Shown in pieces: positions 23,835 to 34,900 of a stretch of 64,000 bases of DNA (the first letter of the stretch is position 1; each line of letters begins with the position of its first letter). The position numbers and the translations under genes are program-made. The notes under the pieces were generated by a model, which saw only the letters and a program-made list of their open reading frames with translations, made no database searches and was not told where the DNA came from. Origin of the DNA: Desmodesmus armatus (lineage: Eukaryota > Chlorophyta > Chlorophyceae > Sphaeropleales > Scenedesmaceae); the NCBI GenBank assembly GCA_007449985.2, contig VIIQ02000092.1, positions 233,663 through 297,662 of the forward strand, given 5' to 3'.

Positions 23835-24971
23835 TCAGGCAAGGAAACCCAGCTTCTCCCCATTCTTCTTAGCCAGGCGGATGACGCCCTGCACCTGCTT
23901 GTTGTCAACGCCAAGCTGCCCACAGAACTCCTTGATAACTGCAGGACACGTAAAAATGGCGGGAATCAAGGAAAGTCAGCCAACGTGTGACAGAAGAGTC
24001 TCACACAGATCATGACATTTGGGCGACATCCAGGGTAAACTTGCCTTGATTCAACGTTGATGTGTTACGAGTTGGTGCTGGCACCTCATCGTAACATACA
24101 GGCAGAGCAACACATACGTGATTGTGGCAAGCAGTGCAGCACCCAGCCACCCCAGCACACGCCTGCAGGCAGATGCTTGGGGAAGCAGCAGTGCCAATTG
24201 CTATGTAGCAACGATTTTTGAAAGGAACGCCTTGCCAAGTGCCAGCACACTTGACAACCCTGCTGCCAGGTGGGGGTTGCAGGACATACCCACCTTGCGA
24301 GTGCAACGAGATGGCCTTGCCCCGAAGCTTGTTGAAGTCCTTGTCGCCCACAATGTTGCGCACCACAACCACCAGAGGAGCAAAGGGGCCACCAGTTGCC
24401 TTGTTGCCCATGCGCACCACTTGCCTCCTGGGCATGCTGGCACCTGGGGACAGCAGTAGTAGAGTGTAGTAGCATTGTAGGCTTGCGGTGGTGCGGCAGC
24501 ACGTTGCTGGAAGTGAGTGCACAACCATCCAGGCTGCTTGAAGCAAGATTACTCATGTGCTGATATGGCTATGAGTATAGAGGAACAGCTGGCTGGATGG
24601 ATGGCCAGCTGGGACTGCCAAGCACTACCCTCCTCTTGGAGAGCAGCACACACCACTTGAAGATCCTGTGCACGTCAGGCCTGCAGCTGCCTTGAAAACC
24701 ATTTCACATACCTACTCATATAGATAAATACCGATCAATTGCATGTCTGGAGACAATCGACCACACGCTCACCTGAAGTGCTCTGAACGCCGGGCACGGC
24801 CTGCTGCAGCGCTATATTGCTCTGGTGAGAAGCATCCCAAGACGCTAAGTGAAGCCTGGAAGAGCACATCAGAGACCTTGCTGCTGCGGTGCGCTGGGCT
24901 GAAGCAGTGGCTGAGGCTGCGCACGATCTGCTGCTGCACTGCAGGCGGGAAGAGCCGATGCACTGCTGCAT
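23835..24971 (-). CDS. PGR5: PGR5, proton gradient regulation 5
   Basis: Thylakoid-associated protein needed, with PGRL1, for antimycin-A-sensitive cyclic electron flow around photosystem I. Three exons with exact phase: 24971-24773, 24443-24294, 23938-23835 (TGA). Exon 1 gives a Ser/Ala/Arg-rich chloroplast transit peptide. The mature part has the diagnostic PFAPLVVVVRNIVGDKDFNKL, RGKAISLHSQVIKEFC and the C-terminus RLAKKNGEKLGFLA. An alternative ATG at 24546 would read through the intron before exon 2 but gives a poor leader, so the three-exon model is preferred. Intact, no indels seen. Confidence 0.96.
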
Positions 24972-25502
24972 TTTGTTACTGTGGTGCGTTTATACTAAAG
25001 GGAACAGCTGCAGCTTTGGATAGCCGTATGGCCACGAATGAGACACGTCAACACAATCGCACAAGGCAGAGCCACCAAAGCACCAACGTCGGTAGATGTC
25101 TGCTGTAGATTGGATGACCGTTGTCAGAATTGTTGAAGGAGCGCACAAAGCACACGCTTCTTTCGTGTGCGAACAGGGAACGGCGGTTTTGTTACAACGT
25201 TGTCACCACCCAAATGAAGTGCAACTGTCGCCTCAAGCTCTGTGCGGTGCTGCTGCTGGCACGTGCTCATCATCTGGGTCATGTGAATGCATCACCTGCG
25301 GGCAGCACAAACACAACCACGAAATGTTTGTTCAGCAAGGTTGACAGGCTGTCCAAGACAGCTGGTGGACCCACACCAGGAGCCCCTCTAATAGCACTGG
25401 AGCAAACCTCTAATAGCACTGAAGCAAAACATACACTGTACATACTGTCTCCACCAGGTGTGTTTGATCAAGTGCAGATTCTGACCACGTCAGAACCCCC
25501 CT
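24972..25502. other. PGR5 5' flank / AI-2E gene 3' flank
   Basis: No gene seen. A minus-strand TGTAA signal at 25192-25196 fits the AI-2E gene, about 310 bases beyond its stop. Confidence 0.5.
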
Positions 25503-28500
25503 TTACCCCTCCCAACCCCAAAAAACCACCACACACACCTTCTCCAGCTCCTTTGCGCCCACTTCTGTGACGGTGCTTTGTGGGTAGCGTATGAGGTAGT
25601 CCAGCGCAAACACGGTCATGGGCACAGCCAGCAGCAACCCCCAGACCCCCATGTTGTGCTCAGCCACCACCAACGTGCTGAGCACCATGAGCGGGTGCAG
25701 CTTCAGGTGCGCACTGTAGATGGCTGGGTTGAGCATGTAGGCCTGCAAGCAGCCATACAGTAAGTGAGCGAGTATTCAAAAATACGGATGAACTCAGGGG
25801 AAGAGCCTATGAACAAACAGTGGCATATGCAGCACAAGGTGAGCACCCCCAGCCCTTCCAGCCGGCTCTGTCTCAACAGGAAGAGCACGAAACCGCAAGT
25901 CAGCAGGCCACTGGGCACCTTTGCCAATTGACACACTATTGCCATTTGAAAGCTGATTATATGTATGTCAAGATTTCTACAAGCACCATTGGCAGCCGGT
26001 TGAATCCTGCTCACCCCCTCCCAGCGCCCACTCCTACCTCAACAAAGTGCACGCCAGTAACCATCAGAATCACCAGCGCCAGCTTGATAAAGCCATACTC
26101 CGTCAGCGCCACAAACCCGATCGGTGTCGTGCTGATGATCACACCCGCAATTGGGATGAAGCTGCAGATGAACACAAACAGGCTCATCAGCCCAATGCCC
26201 GGGATAGCCAGCAGCCACATCCCCAAGGCTGTGAGGCCTGTATTGACCAGGGCAATGCGCGCCTGCGCCTCGAGAGCCCGGCCGAAGAGCTTCCCGAATA
26301 CGGTTAGCGCAGGGGCCAGCTCCGCGTGTACAGGGGCCAGCCTGCTGTTCTGCAGGCTCTGCACGCCGCGGGTGATGGTGGGGAGGTCCCACAGCATGAA
26401 GAAGCCAAGGATCATAGACACGCCAACCTGCACGGGAGGGGACGAGGCAGCGGGGTTGTAGGTAAGACGGCAGTCGCAGTTTGGTCATTGTACAGCGGGA
26501 AATCCAGCGACCCAGGCAGCAGGCGTGGATGTTGTGCAACTGGTGTGTTTGGAAGGAAGGGACTGTAGACGACTATTTTCACCCTTCAAAATGCTCATCA
26601 GGTCTCTTTCAACTATGATTGCGTTTTAAGTGGGCTACATGCCAGCAGATGCACGCATGCAACTGGGCGGCATGCCAGCCAACAGGCAGTGCTTGGGCCA
26701 GCCCGTAGGCGTAGCCACAACAACCTGCGATGCAAAAAGCATGGACAACTTGAAAACGACAATTTCATAAAAACTAATGAGAGAATGTGGTAACACAGTC
26801 CAGAAGAGTGAGCCCACACTCACCTGAATGGTGAACTTTGTGACAGACTTGAGCATCGCTGTGATGATCTGTGCTGCTGTGGTGGTGTAGCCTTTGAGCA
26901 TAGTGGACACAGCCATACCCAGCTGTGTGCTGCGCTCAGCAGTCCACACCTGCAAATCAAACATGCACAGATTAGACAGTCGGAACGCATGTTTCCTCAA
27001 TGCTATACAGCTGTCATGATATTGTCATCATGACATGTACTTGTATGTGGCAAGTCAAGCGTCAGCACATGCACCACACGAGTCTAGCATGAGCTGCAGT
27101 CCAGCTGTAGACGAAACAACGAGCCCTGCTGTTCACCTGCTGCTCAGACGAAAACACATATGGACCCCATCTTGCACCAACAACAGCACTGCAATGGCCC
27201 CATGACCGACGCCCCATGGGCCGTGTTTGTGTAGGGTACGTTCTTGCTGGTGCTGCCATGATGATCAAAAGCCCATTGCATGCGCCGCTATGCCCTCCCT
27301 CCCCAACAAACCACACTTGCAGCCAGGTCAAGCCGTGTGACACTCACATGGCCATGGTCTACTGCTGCCCGTGTGATGTCATTGCTAGTGGCCAACATCA
27401 CAAAGCGCTCAAGGCTCTCCATCACTTGCTCCCTGCAAGTCCACAACACACACCACACATGGTCTCAGCACGAGCCGTGATAGGGTTGACTTTCTCTTGC
27501 TGTGCTTGACTTTGTGCGTGAAACAGAGGTCAGGTAATGCAATAGCGCCAAATCTTGCTGGCGCAAATAAACATTAGGCAGCTGACTCAGCCTGTACTAT
27601 CACAATGCATGAGATCACAAGCTGCAACAGCATCCCGCTTTGTCACAAGCAGCTGACATGACCACATGGTATCAGCCCCCGCAACCTCTCACACACTCTA
27701 TTGGTGCACTGAAAGAACAGCAGTCACGGCTTTTGTGCAAAATGACCACAACTGCTGTGATCAAACACACAGCCTCAGCCCCAACACCACTAGTGGCTTA
27801 AACCCTAACCGCAGGCTGACCGGTGGGCCTAAACCCTAAGTTTTTATGATAGTGGCACTCACCCCAGGCCGTGCCTCATCTTCTCCACCAGAATGACCCA
27901 CACATTGTCACTCTTGAGGCGCCGAATGAAGTCGGCACCCTCCCGCACAATGTCTGGGATGGTGAGCACTCCAAACAGCGTTATGAATGCGATGATCGCT
28001 GCAAAGTAAATCACCACCAGCAGCCGCCGCCGGGTGTCCCGCTCCTTGATGACCATGGTTACCACCTGTGCACACAACAGCACAAATACGGGCACACCAT
28101 AAGGTCTGATGTGTATGGGACCTTGCATACTTGCACAATCCCGTGCACACCACAAAAGGTAAGATGTGTATGGGACCTTGTGTACTCGCACCATGCAATC
28201 CTGTCCCACTACCATCTGATGAACCTTGCGTCTGACAACAAGCATGCAGAGGGGACTACAGGAGGGACCGCGCTGTGACAGGCGGGCCGATACATTGCAC
28301 GAGAAGAAATGACTGCCAGAGGCAAGTGCAGCAGTAGGTGGGGCAGGCAACAGCCCACACGCAGGTATGCCGCCACTGAGTGCTCAAGAGGCTGTCAAGG
28401 GCACTGCATACTGCACAACACACCGGCTTGACTGCTGCAGCCACACTCCACCCCCCTCCCCCATACCCCCTTTTGTCTCAACCTGCCTTTATCTACCCAC

Positions 28501-28739
28501 CAGCACCCACATGCATGAGCCCTTTCCCCACCCCCCACCCCCACCTCCTCCCACCACCCACCAACCTCACACATATGAGGCCTTCTGCGGTGCATCTTCT
28601 CACTCAACCTGTGCCAGATTGGTTGTGTGTCACCACTCCCCTGCCCCGCCACCCCCAAGAGAGCTCACCTGGTTGTCGATAACATTCTCAATAAAGCTGC
28701 TGCCAATGAATGAGATGATGAATGTACCCATCACAATCT

Positions 28740-28779
<40 letters not shown>

Positions 28780-29954
28780 CAAGGGACCCGCAGCAGATAT
28801 GTGCAAGCCGGTGAGTATCTTCAACCTGCCTGGCAGGTGCAGGCAACACATAGCTAGGCTGCAAGCGAGTGTGCAGGCCATCCGACTAGCACCCTACAAA
28901 GCAAGGGGTTTCAGCCACCCACAGGTCAGCCAGACAACGTCTGCTGGCCTCAACCTTACAGAGCGACCTTCTGCTAGTACAGCCGTGGGTGTATGCAGGT
29001 CACGGCAACTATGTCGCGGTGCCCAACTCCAAGCGAGAGCTGGAATACCACTACATAGTTACCGTCACCTGCATACACCCGGGGCTGTGTCAGCAGAAGG
29101 TGCGAGCCGGGGGATGATGGGGGATGACAGACATGCACATGTATATGCACGGCTCGCTACCTGCACTTCTGAGAATCCACTGCTTGCTGCTGCATATCTG
29201 CAGCTACCTCACATCACAGGCTGAAGCAGTAATGCGGTACCAACGCCAAGTGCTGCTGCTGTTTGTCGCATAAGTGACCGTACTGACCCCTGCTGTTCTG
29301 CTAGATGGCACTGCACAATGCACTTGCCAATAAAGTGCTGTGATCAGCCTGTGCAGCTGCTGTGATAAGCCTGAGCATGTGTTGCTGTCAGCAGATGCAA
29401 CCCAGGCGTAGATTGTTGCAGCAGCAGCTGCTGCCTACAACACTGCATTGACTTGCACCCCTGCATTGCTTCAACTACACACCTCAGATAGTACCCAACC
29501 CAGCAGCCCTAGAAGCAGGAGGCCAGGCATGCCGAGCACTCACCCCAAAGAATTCATGCAGTTGCCACCCTACTGCGCCGACAAAGCCCCACAGCAGCAG
29601 CCGCTTATAGGGTATCGAGTGCAGCAAGCTTTGCAGCTCCGACTTGCCCCCGCCATCCAGGGGACTTGTGCTCCTGCTGCTGCTGTTGCCCTCCGCTGCA
29701 CCTGCTCCTGCAGCTGCTGCTGCCGCCACCACATGGCTCGCCCGCTGTGGTCCTGCAGGCTGCTGCAAGCTGCTGCATGCATGAGCCTGGGCCTGCTCCA
29801 GCCTGTGCAACTGTTGGAAAGCTGTGTGCTTGCTGCTGCATCCTGGCTCTTGTCGTGCTGCCAAGCCAGCCCCAAGCAGTGGTCTACTGCTAGGGGTGCA
29901 CCGCTGTCTGCTGGCTAGCCGATGCTGTGGCACCTGGATCCCACGTGCTAGCAT
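25503..29954 (-). CDS. AI-2E / PerM (UPF0118) family membrane protein, plastid-type leader
   Basis: Polytopic membrane protein of the PerM/AI-2E transporter family, which has plant homologues of unclear substrate. Exons: 29954-29544, 28737-28669, 28065-27863, 27432-27348, 26949-26824, 26427-26038, 25742-25503; all junction phases agree. Exon 1 is an Ala/Ser/Gln/Arg-rich leader of about 110 residues, probably targeting, then PYKRLLLWGFVGAVGWQL. The body has family-typical segments: IVMGTFIISFIGSSFIENVI, RRRLLVVIYFAAIIAFITLF, the hallmark IALVNTGLTALGMWLLAIPG, LMSLFVFICSFIPIAG, and NMGVWGLLLAVPMTV near the end. The last exon may instead splice out after ELEK; a further exon was not found. Confidence 0.88.
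28738..28779 (-). repeat. (CTG)12 tract directly before an AI-2E gene 3' splice site
   Basis: On the minus strand about twelve CTG units run straight into CTGCAG, and the exon begins at 28737. This is the same arrangement as CHLD 763-804. Confidence 0.9.
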
Positions 29955-31831
29955 CCTACGAGCTGGTTGAAACTGTCACCCGCCTTGCACACGCCTACTG
30001 CTGCATTCCCTGGGCAAAACTGCTGCTGTCCAGATCACTGCCTCAGAAAAGGCTGTCTTCACGTGACTGGCTTTACAGCAGTAACTCGCCCAGAACCGTA
30101 ATATTATCAGGCTTTGGTGATTGTTCAGCGGCTTTGCATAAAGTCCGTGTCTGGACTGGTGGAGGTGATGCCGAAGACTGGAGAGAAGCTGTGCAGGTAA
30201 GGCGGCAGCCAATGTGTTGTTTGTACCAAGTATATCAGTACAGCAGTTGGAGAGCTCGGGAGCGGTGGTCAACTCTGGCAGTGGTTGACTGGTTGAAAGG
30301 TATCTCTGCTCCAGTCAGCTACCGCAAGGCCTGCGCCTGTGATGAGCCATGTTCCAGAATTTCCCTTAAGTCACCTTCAAGATTCGGCAAGGCCAACAGC
30401 AATGCGCCTTGCAGGCTCTGCCAGGTTGGCACTGTAACAGCCAGCTGCAACATTCATGGTGTTGCTTCAGTGCAGTATCGGTTCCACTAGCACTCTGTGA
30501 TCAAGTTGGCAGCAGCGACACTTGTGGTTGGGTAGCTAATGGTCGGTCTTGGTGATGGTGATGAGTGTAATGATCCAGTGTGGCTTGCTGGGCGGGTTGG
30601 TGCAACAGGTTGGTGTAGGCCGTCCTGGAGGCTGGTTTGCGCCTGGCACAAGGCATGCTGGTTATTGAAAGGGTGCTCTCTGCCACATGCACACCTCAAA
30701 GCCTGTGAGACGTACTTGCAAGTGGACTCAGCCGTCATGTGAACAGCTTGCAGGTACGACTGGCGTCCTTGGGCTCTACTAGCAGCATTGCTGGTGTTTT
30801 CATGACTTGGCAAGCTAGTAGCTGTGAGCATCGGTCCAAGATGCGCTTGAGTGCTGTCCTCAAAAACTTGCACTTGACTGGTAACTGGTAAGGCACCTGG
30901 TTCACACCAGGGAGATCCGGGTTCGTGTCCCCGCCCACCCACCGGATTGACGGAAGTGAAGACGTTGCTGCGGAGGCTAAGCGGAGGAGGGCTGAAGCAG
31001 AGACGGTCTGGAGCAGCGTCAGTTGCATGGTGGAGCGCAATGTGCCGCCGGGGGCGCGGTGATCCCGGCCAATCCCTACCAGTTGTGATATAAGCACAGC
31101 TGGGAAATTGCTGTGGTTGTTGATTTGGCCAATGAGCCTTGTGTTGGCTCCTCAAACGGCCGGTGTTCAGTGTAACATCCAATTACTGACTGCTGATGCA
31201 ACATGCCTGCCGGGCAAAGGCATCACAATGTTGCATTCACACACACATACTACAGCGAACAATCAACAACCAACTGTGTCATGTGGTGATGCGGCTCCAC
31301 GAAAACTTGCAGGGTGTGGGGTTTAGGCTAAACCCTAAAGCACTCGAACACTCAACGCCAGCTGAGCAGTCGGGCATTCCAAGCGCCCAAGGCTCAGTCG
31401 CCGCCGCCCACATTTGCTGCTGCTCCACCCGCGGGCCCAGCTGCCAACGGTGCTGCATTGCTCCACCACTGGTTACTGACACACAAGCTGCAACAAACGA
31501 CGTGGACTGCAGTAGAACTCCCCAGAACACACGCCAGGAAGGATATCAACATCCTGACGTCAACAAAACACCAACAGCATGCTGCGCCGACAATCACTCG
31601 TCGCCGTCTGCTGCTGCTGCTCCCGCTGGCACCTCGCTGTCTGCGGGCACCTCGTCCGCCTCTACAAGCGCATCCTCTGTGTAATTTGTCTCAAAGGCGC
31701 TGCCGTTTCCACCACACGCACAAGCTGCAACAAACAACTGTGGACTGCAGCAGACCTCCCCTGGCAAAACACACACCAGGAACGATGTCAACATCCTGAC
31801 GTCAACAAACACCAATAGCATGGCGCGACGA
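29955..31831. other. Intergenic region between AI-2E gene start and eIF3d end
   Basis: Contains the AI-2E gene promoter. Open frames at 29927-30490 (+) and 30487-31182 (-) have no recognisable domains. A tRNA-like stretch lies near 30873-30945: an anticodon-like stem CCTGG/CCAGG and a B-box GGTTCGTGTCC, but no acceptor stem, so a SINE fragment or tRNA relic is possible. The downstream copy of the eIF3d last exon lies at 31481-31718. Confidence 0.5.
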
Positions 31832-31950
31832 TCATTCGTCGCCATCTGCTGCTGCTGCTCCCGCTGGCACCTCGCTGTCTGCGGGCACCTCGTCCGCCTC
31901 TACCAATGCATCCTCTGTGTAGTTTGTCTCAAAGGCGTCCTCAGGCACAG
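31481..31950 (-). repeat. Tandem duplication of the eIF3d last coding exon and 3' flank
   Basis: Two copies with a period near 237 bp: 31719-31950 is used in the gene model and 31481-31718 lies downstream of its stop. The downstream copy still encodes [20 protein letters not shown] and the tail to the same stop. Five codons differ and all are synonymous. The downstream copy also has a GCAG acceptor whose phase matches the exon ending at 32288. Confidence 0.88.
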
Positions 31951-34900
31951 CGTACAGCCGCAGCAGCTCCTTGTTGGGGTCCTTCACCAGCAGGTACTTG
32001 CCTGTACGATGAAAAGTATGAACAGAAACAAAACAGTGAAGGACAAACAGAGTGGATTTGAGTAGTGTGCATTTGAGTGGGTATGTGGATACATATTGTT
32101 TAGTTGGGGTCCTCCACCAGCGTGTACTTGCCTGCACGACATGTCATGTAGAGAACAGGGTAGCTGACGCCCCCCCCCCCCAACAGACACAAAACGCAAC
32201 GAGGACTGCTATGAAAGCATCATGGCGGTGTGGTACTGTCAGCTACCCCCCCCCCCCACAGACACCCTCACAAACCCAGCCACTCACCCTCTGGCTGCTT
32301 CATGATCATGTCCACCAGTGCGCGCACGATGCCCCAGCAGTGGTCAGGGTTGAGGCTCATCTGACCCGCCAGGTCCTTGGGCTTGCTGGTCTGGGTGCCC
32401 AGGATCACGTGGTGGCTGTTGTCCTTGGGGCCTGCAGGGGGGGAGGGGGGCGGAGGAGGATGATGATTTGTGGTGGGCTTGGTAAAAATTAGTGAGGTGT
32501 GGGAGGTGTGGCATTTGTGACGTATTATTCAAGAAGAAGGGCGCATTGTCAGTGCGGTGGTATGTACGTCATAGTGATGAGGGACAGTGTGGGTGCCCAG
32601 GATCACGTGGTGGTTGCTGTCCTTGGGACCTGCAGGGTTTTGGGGGTGGGGGTGGGGGTGGGCGAGGGGGTGGAGAGTGCATCAACGTGGTTGTGGTCGC
32701 AGTTGTGATACAGTGGCAAACACAGCTGCTGGTATGTGACATCCACCATTATGCTGTCAGCCTTGTGTGCACAGCATCCCTCCAGCAACTGACTTTGCAA
32801 AAGGCCAGAAGTGTCTTGTGGGAAAACACAACCCTTCAGAGGGTTACATTCCTACACAAAAAACCTCGGGCTTTCCACAAAGTCATTTGCAGGAGTGACT
32901 TGCAAGCTACACGTGTGGGCTTTACAGGGGAAGGTGTAGCCGCCTAATCATCAAACTCTTAGCAATCCTGCAGCGTCTCCTGTATCAACAGCAAATGACA
33001 GAAGAAGCTGCAACAGCCACCAAGCCAGGCGCACCTGCGCGGCTGACGTAACCTAGCTTGACCATGTCTGCTCCTGCCAGCAGCGCACACATCGTCCACT
33101 TGGCAATCTTGGCCAAGTTGTTCTGCAGACATGACACACAGCCAGACAAATGGAGAGGCACAGGGGAAAGCCAATCAGTGACTGCACTGGCTAGCAAGCA
33201 CTAACACAAGTCAATGCCCAACTGTACGATTGCAGTGCTCACAAGCTAAAACCTGGACCAACAATCAGATCGCTCACATGCACAGCCACAGGTACAAGAC
33301 TTGGTGAGTCCAGCATGCCTGACAGGCAACCTCCCACAACATTGGCTGAAAGCCCCCAGACCCCTAGGGTGTCTTCTGCACCTGGGGGCATGGTGGGGAC
33401 GTGGCGACTGCGGTGCAGTCACACACGTTCTCGCGATGTGCCTGGCACTCCGCGCCATCTCTCTCTCTCTTTGAAAGCCCCCCTCTCCCCCACACACTCA
33501 CTAATCTGCCACCCTGCCTTTCATTTCTGTATTGTAGAGCATAGTGAGCTTTACCGCCCACCTTTGTCTCAAAGGCCAGCACTGCACCGCGCTGGCTCTC
33601 CAGCTTCTTGCGCCAGTCTGTTGCCTTGAGGTCAAACTCATTCAGAGCCTTGATGCTCAGCAGCTGCTCCTCACCCTGGGGTGAATGAAAAGAGTGAGAG
33701 AAGACACAGAGGACGGACAAAGTGTGAGAGCAAGTGAGAGTAGCGCCTTGATGCCCAGCAGCTGGTCCTCATCCTGGGGTGGATGAAGAGTGAGAGAAGA
33801 CACAAATGGCAAAAAAAAGTGTGAGAGCAAGTGAGAGTAGAGGAAGGAAAAAGACTCACCGAAAGAGGTACCCTTGGTGCTGAGCAGCCTCATACAATGG
33901 GATGGAGGGAGGGAGGAGTGACGGTGATAACAGGGATGGGTGAGAATGTTGAGGTGGACAGATTGAAGGGATGGTGATTGACGACTTTCAGTAGCTGGTC
34001 ACCTTGCAATGATGTGAGAGGGTCTAAAACGTCTTGATGTGAAAGGTTTGAAAGATTCATGACAGAGTGCGAGTTTTTTTTTGTTTTTTGGTTTTACCAG
34101 GGGGGGGGGGCGTAATCCCAGAGTGCGAGTTTTAGCCCGCGGAGGATCCTGGCTGCAATTGTGCTGACCTACTAGTCAGGTAACAGTTACTAGTCAGGTA
34201 ACAGATGAAGCGACAGTGTTAGCAGCTACTGTGGTGGTCCTAAAAACAAGCTCAGCCCCTACATGGAAAGCACACCACTGCAAGCAGGTCGTGAAATGTG
34301 TGTCCACTCAAAGTTGCCAAAGCACAACCTGCTTTGGAAACTATGAGGGGATATACACCTTACAACTTGCTTGAAGGGGAGTGCCTTGCACATACACGTC
34401 ATGCTGAGTTGTGTCAGTATGTTGCGCATGCACTCTCTGTATCCAACACGCATCCACGTCTGCGTCAGTGCAGCATTCATGCCCGCCTCTTGCACTTCCA
34501 TGGTCTGACCCCTGTCAGCTGCATGTGAGACCCCCACCGCCCGCTGACTGCGCACTTGCAGATGACTCACCATGTGCATCAACTTCTTCATGCCTCATAC
34601 ACATGCTGCTGCACCCCCCCCCCCCCACCAATAGCGGTGAGTAGCACCGGTGCCAAATGCAGCCCCTCTTCTTAATTGCATGTGTCATGCGTTGCACTGC
34701 CTTTGAAATGAGGTGCTTTGCTGCTCAGGGCTTCCACTGCCCCTCTCGGAGGCACTACAGATGTACAGTTTTGCAGATTTACGAGACACCAGCAGCCCAC
34801 CTTGTTGTTGATGACACCGTCAATCTCGCAGCGCACAACAATGTCCAACTGCGCCTCAGGGTTCAACGTCCATTTGCGGTACCTTGCGTTACACAACAAA

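Noticed and set aside
30487..31182. 231-codon open frame on the minus strand
   Set aside because: No domain; Pro/Ser/His-rich; overlaps a tRNA-like repeat fragment.
27796..31340. Plant-type telomere units (AAACCCTAA) at 27800, 27831 and 31330
   Set aside because: Only single units, no array. Too short to claim an interstitial telomere.
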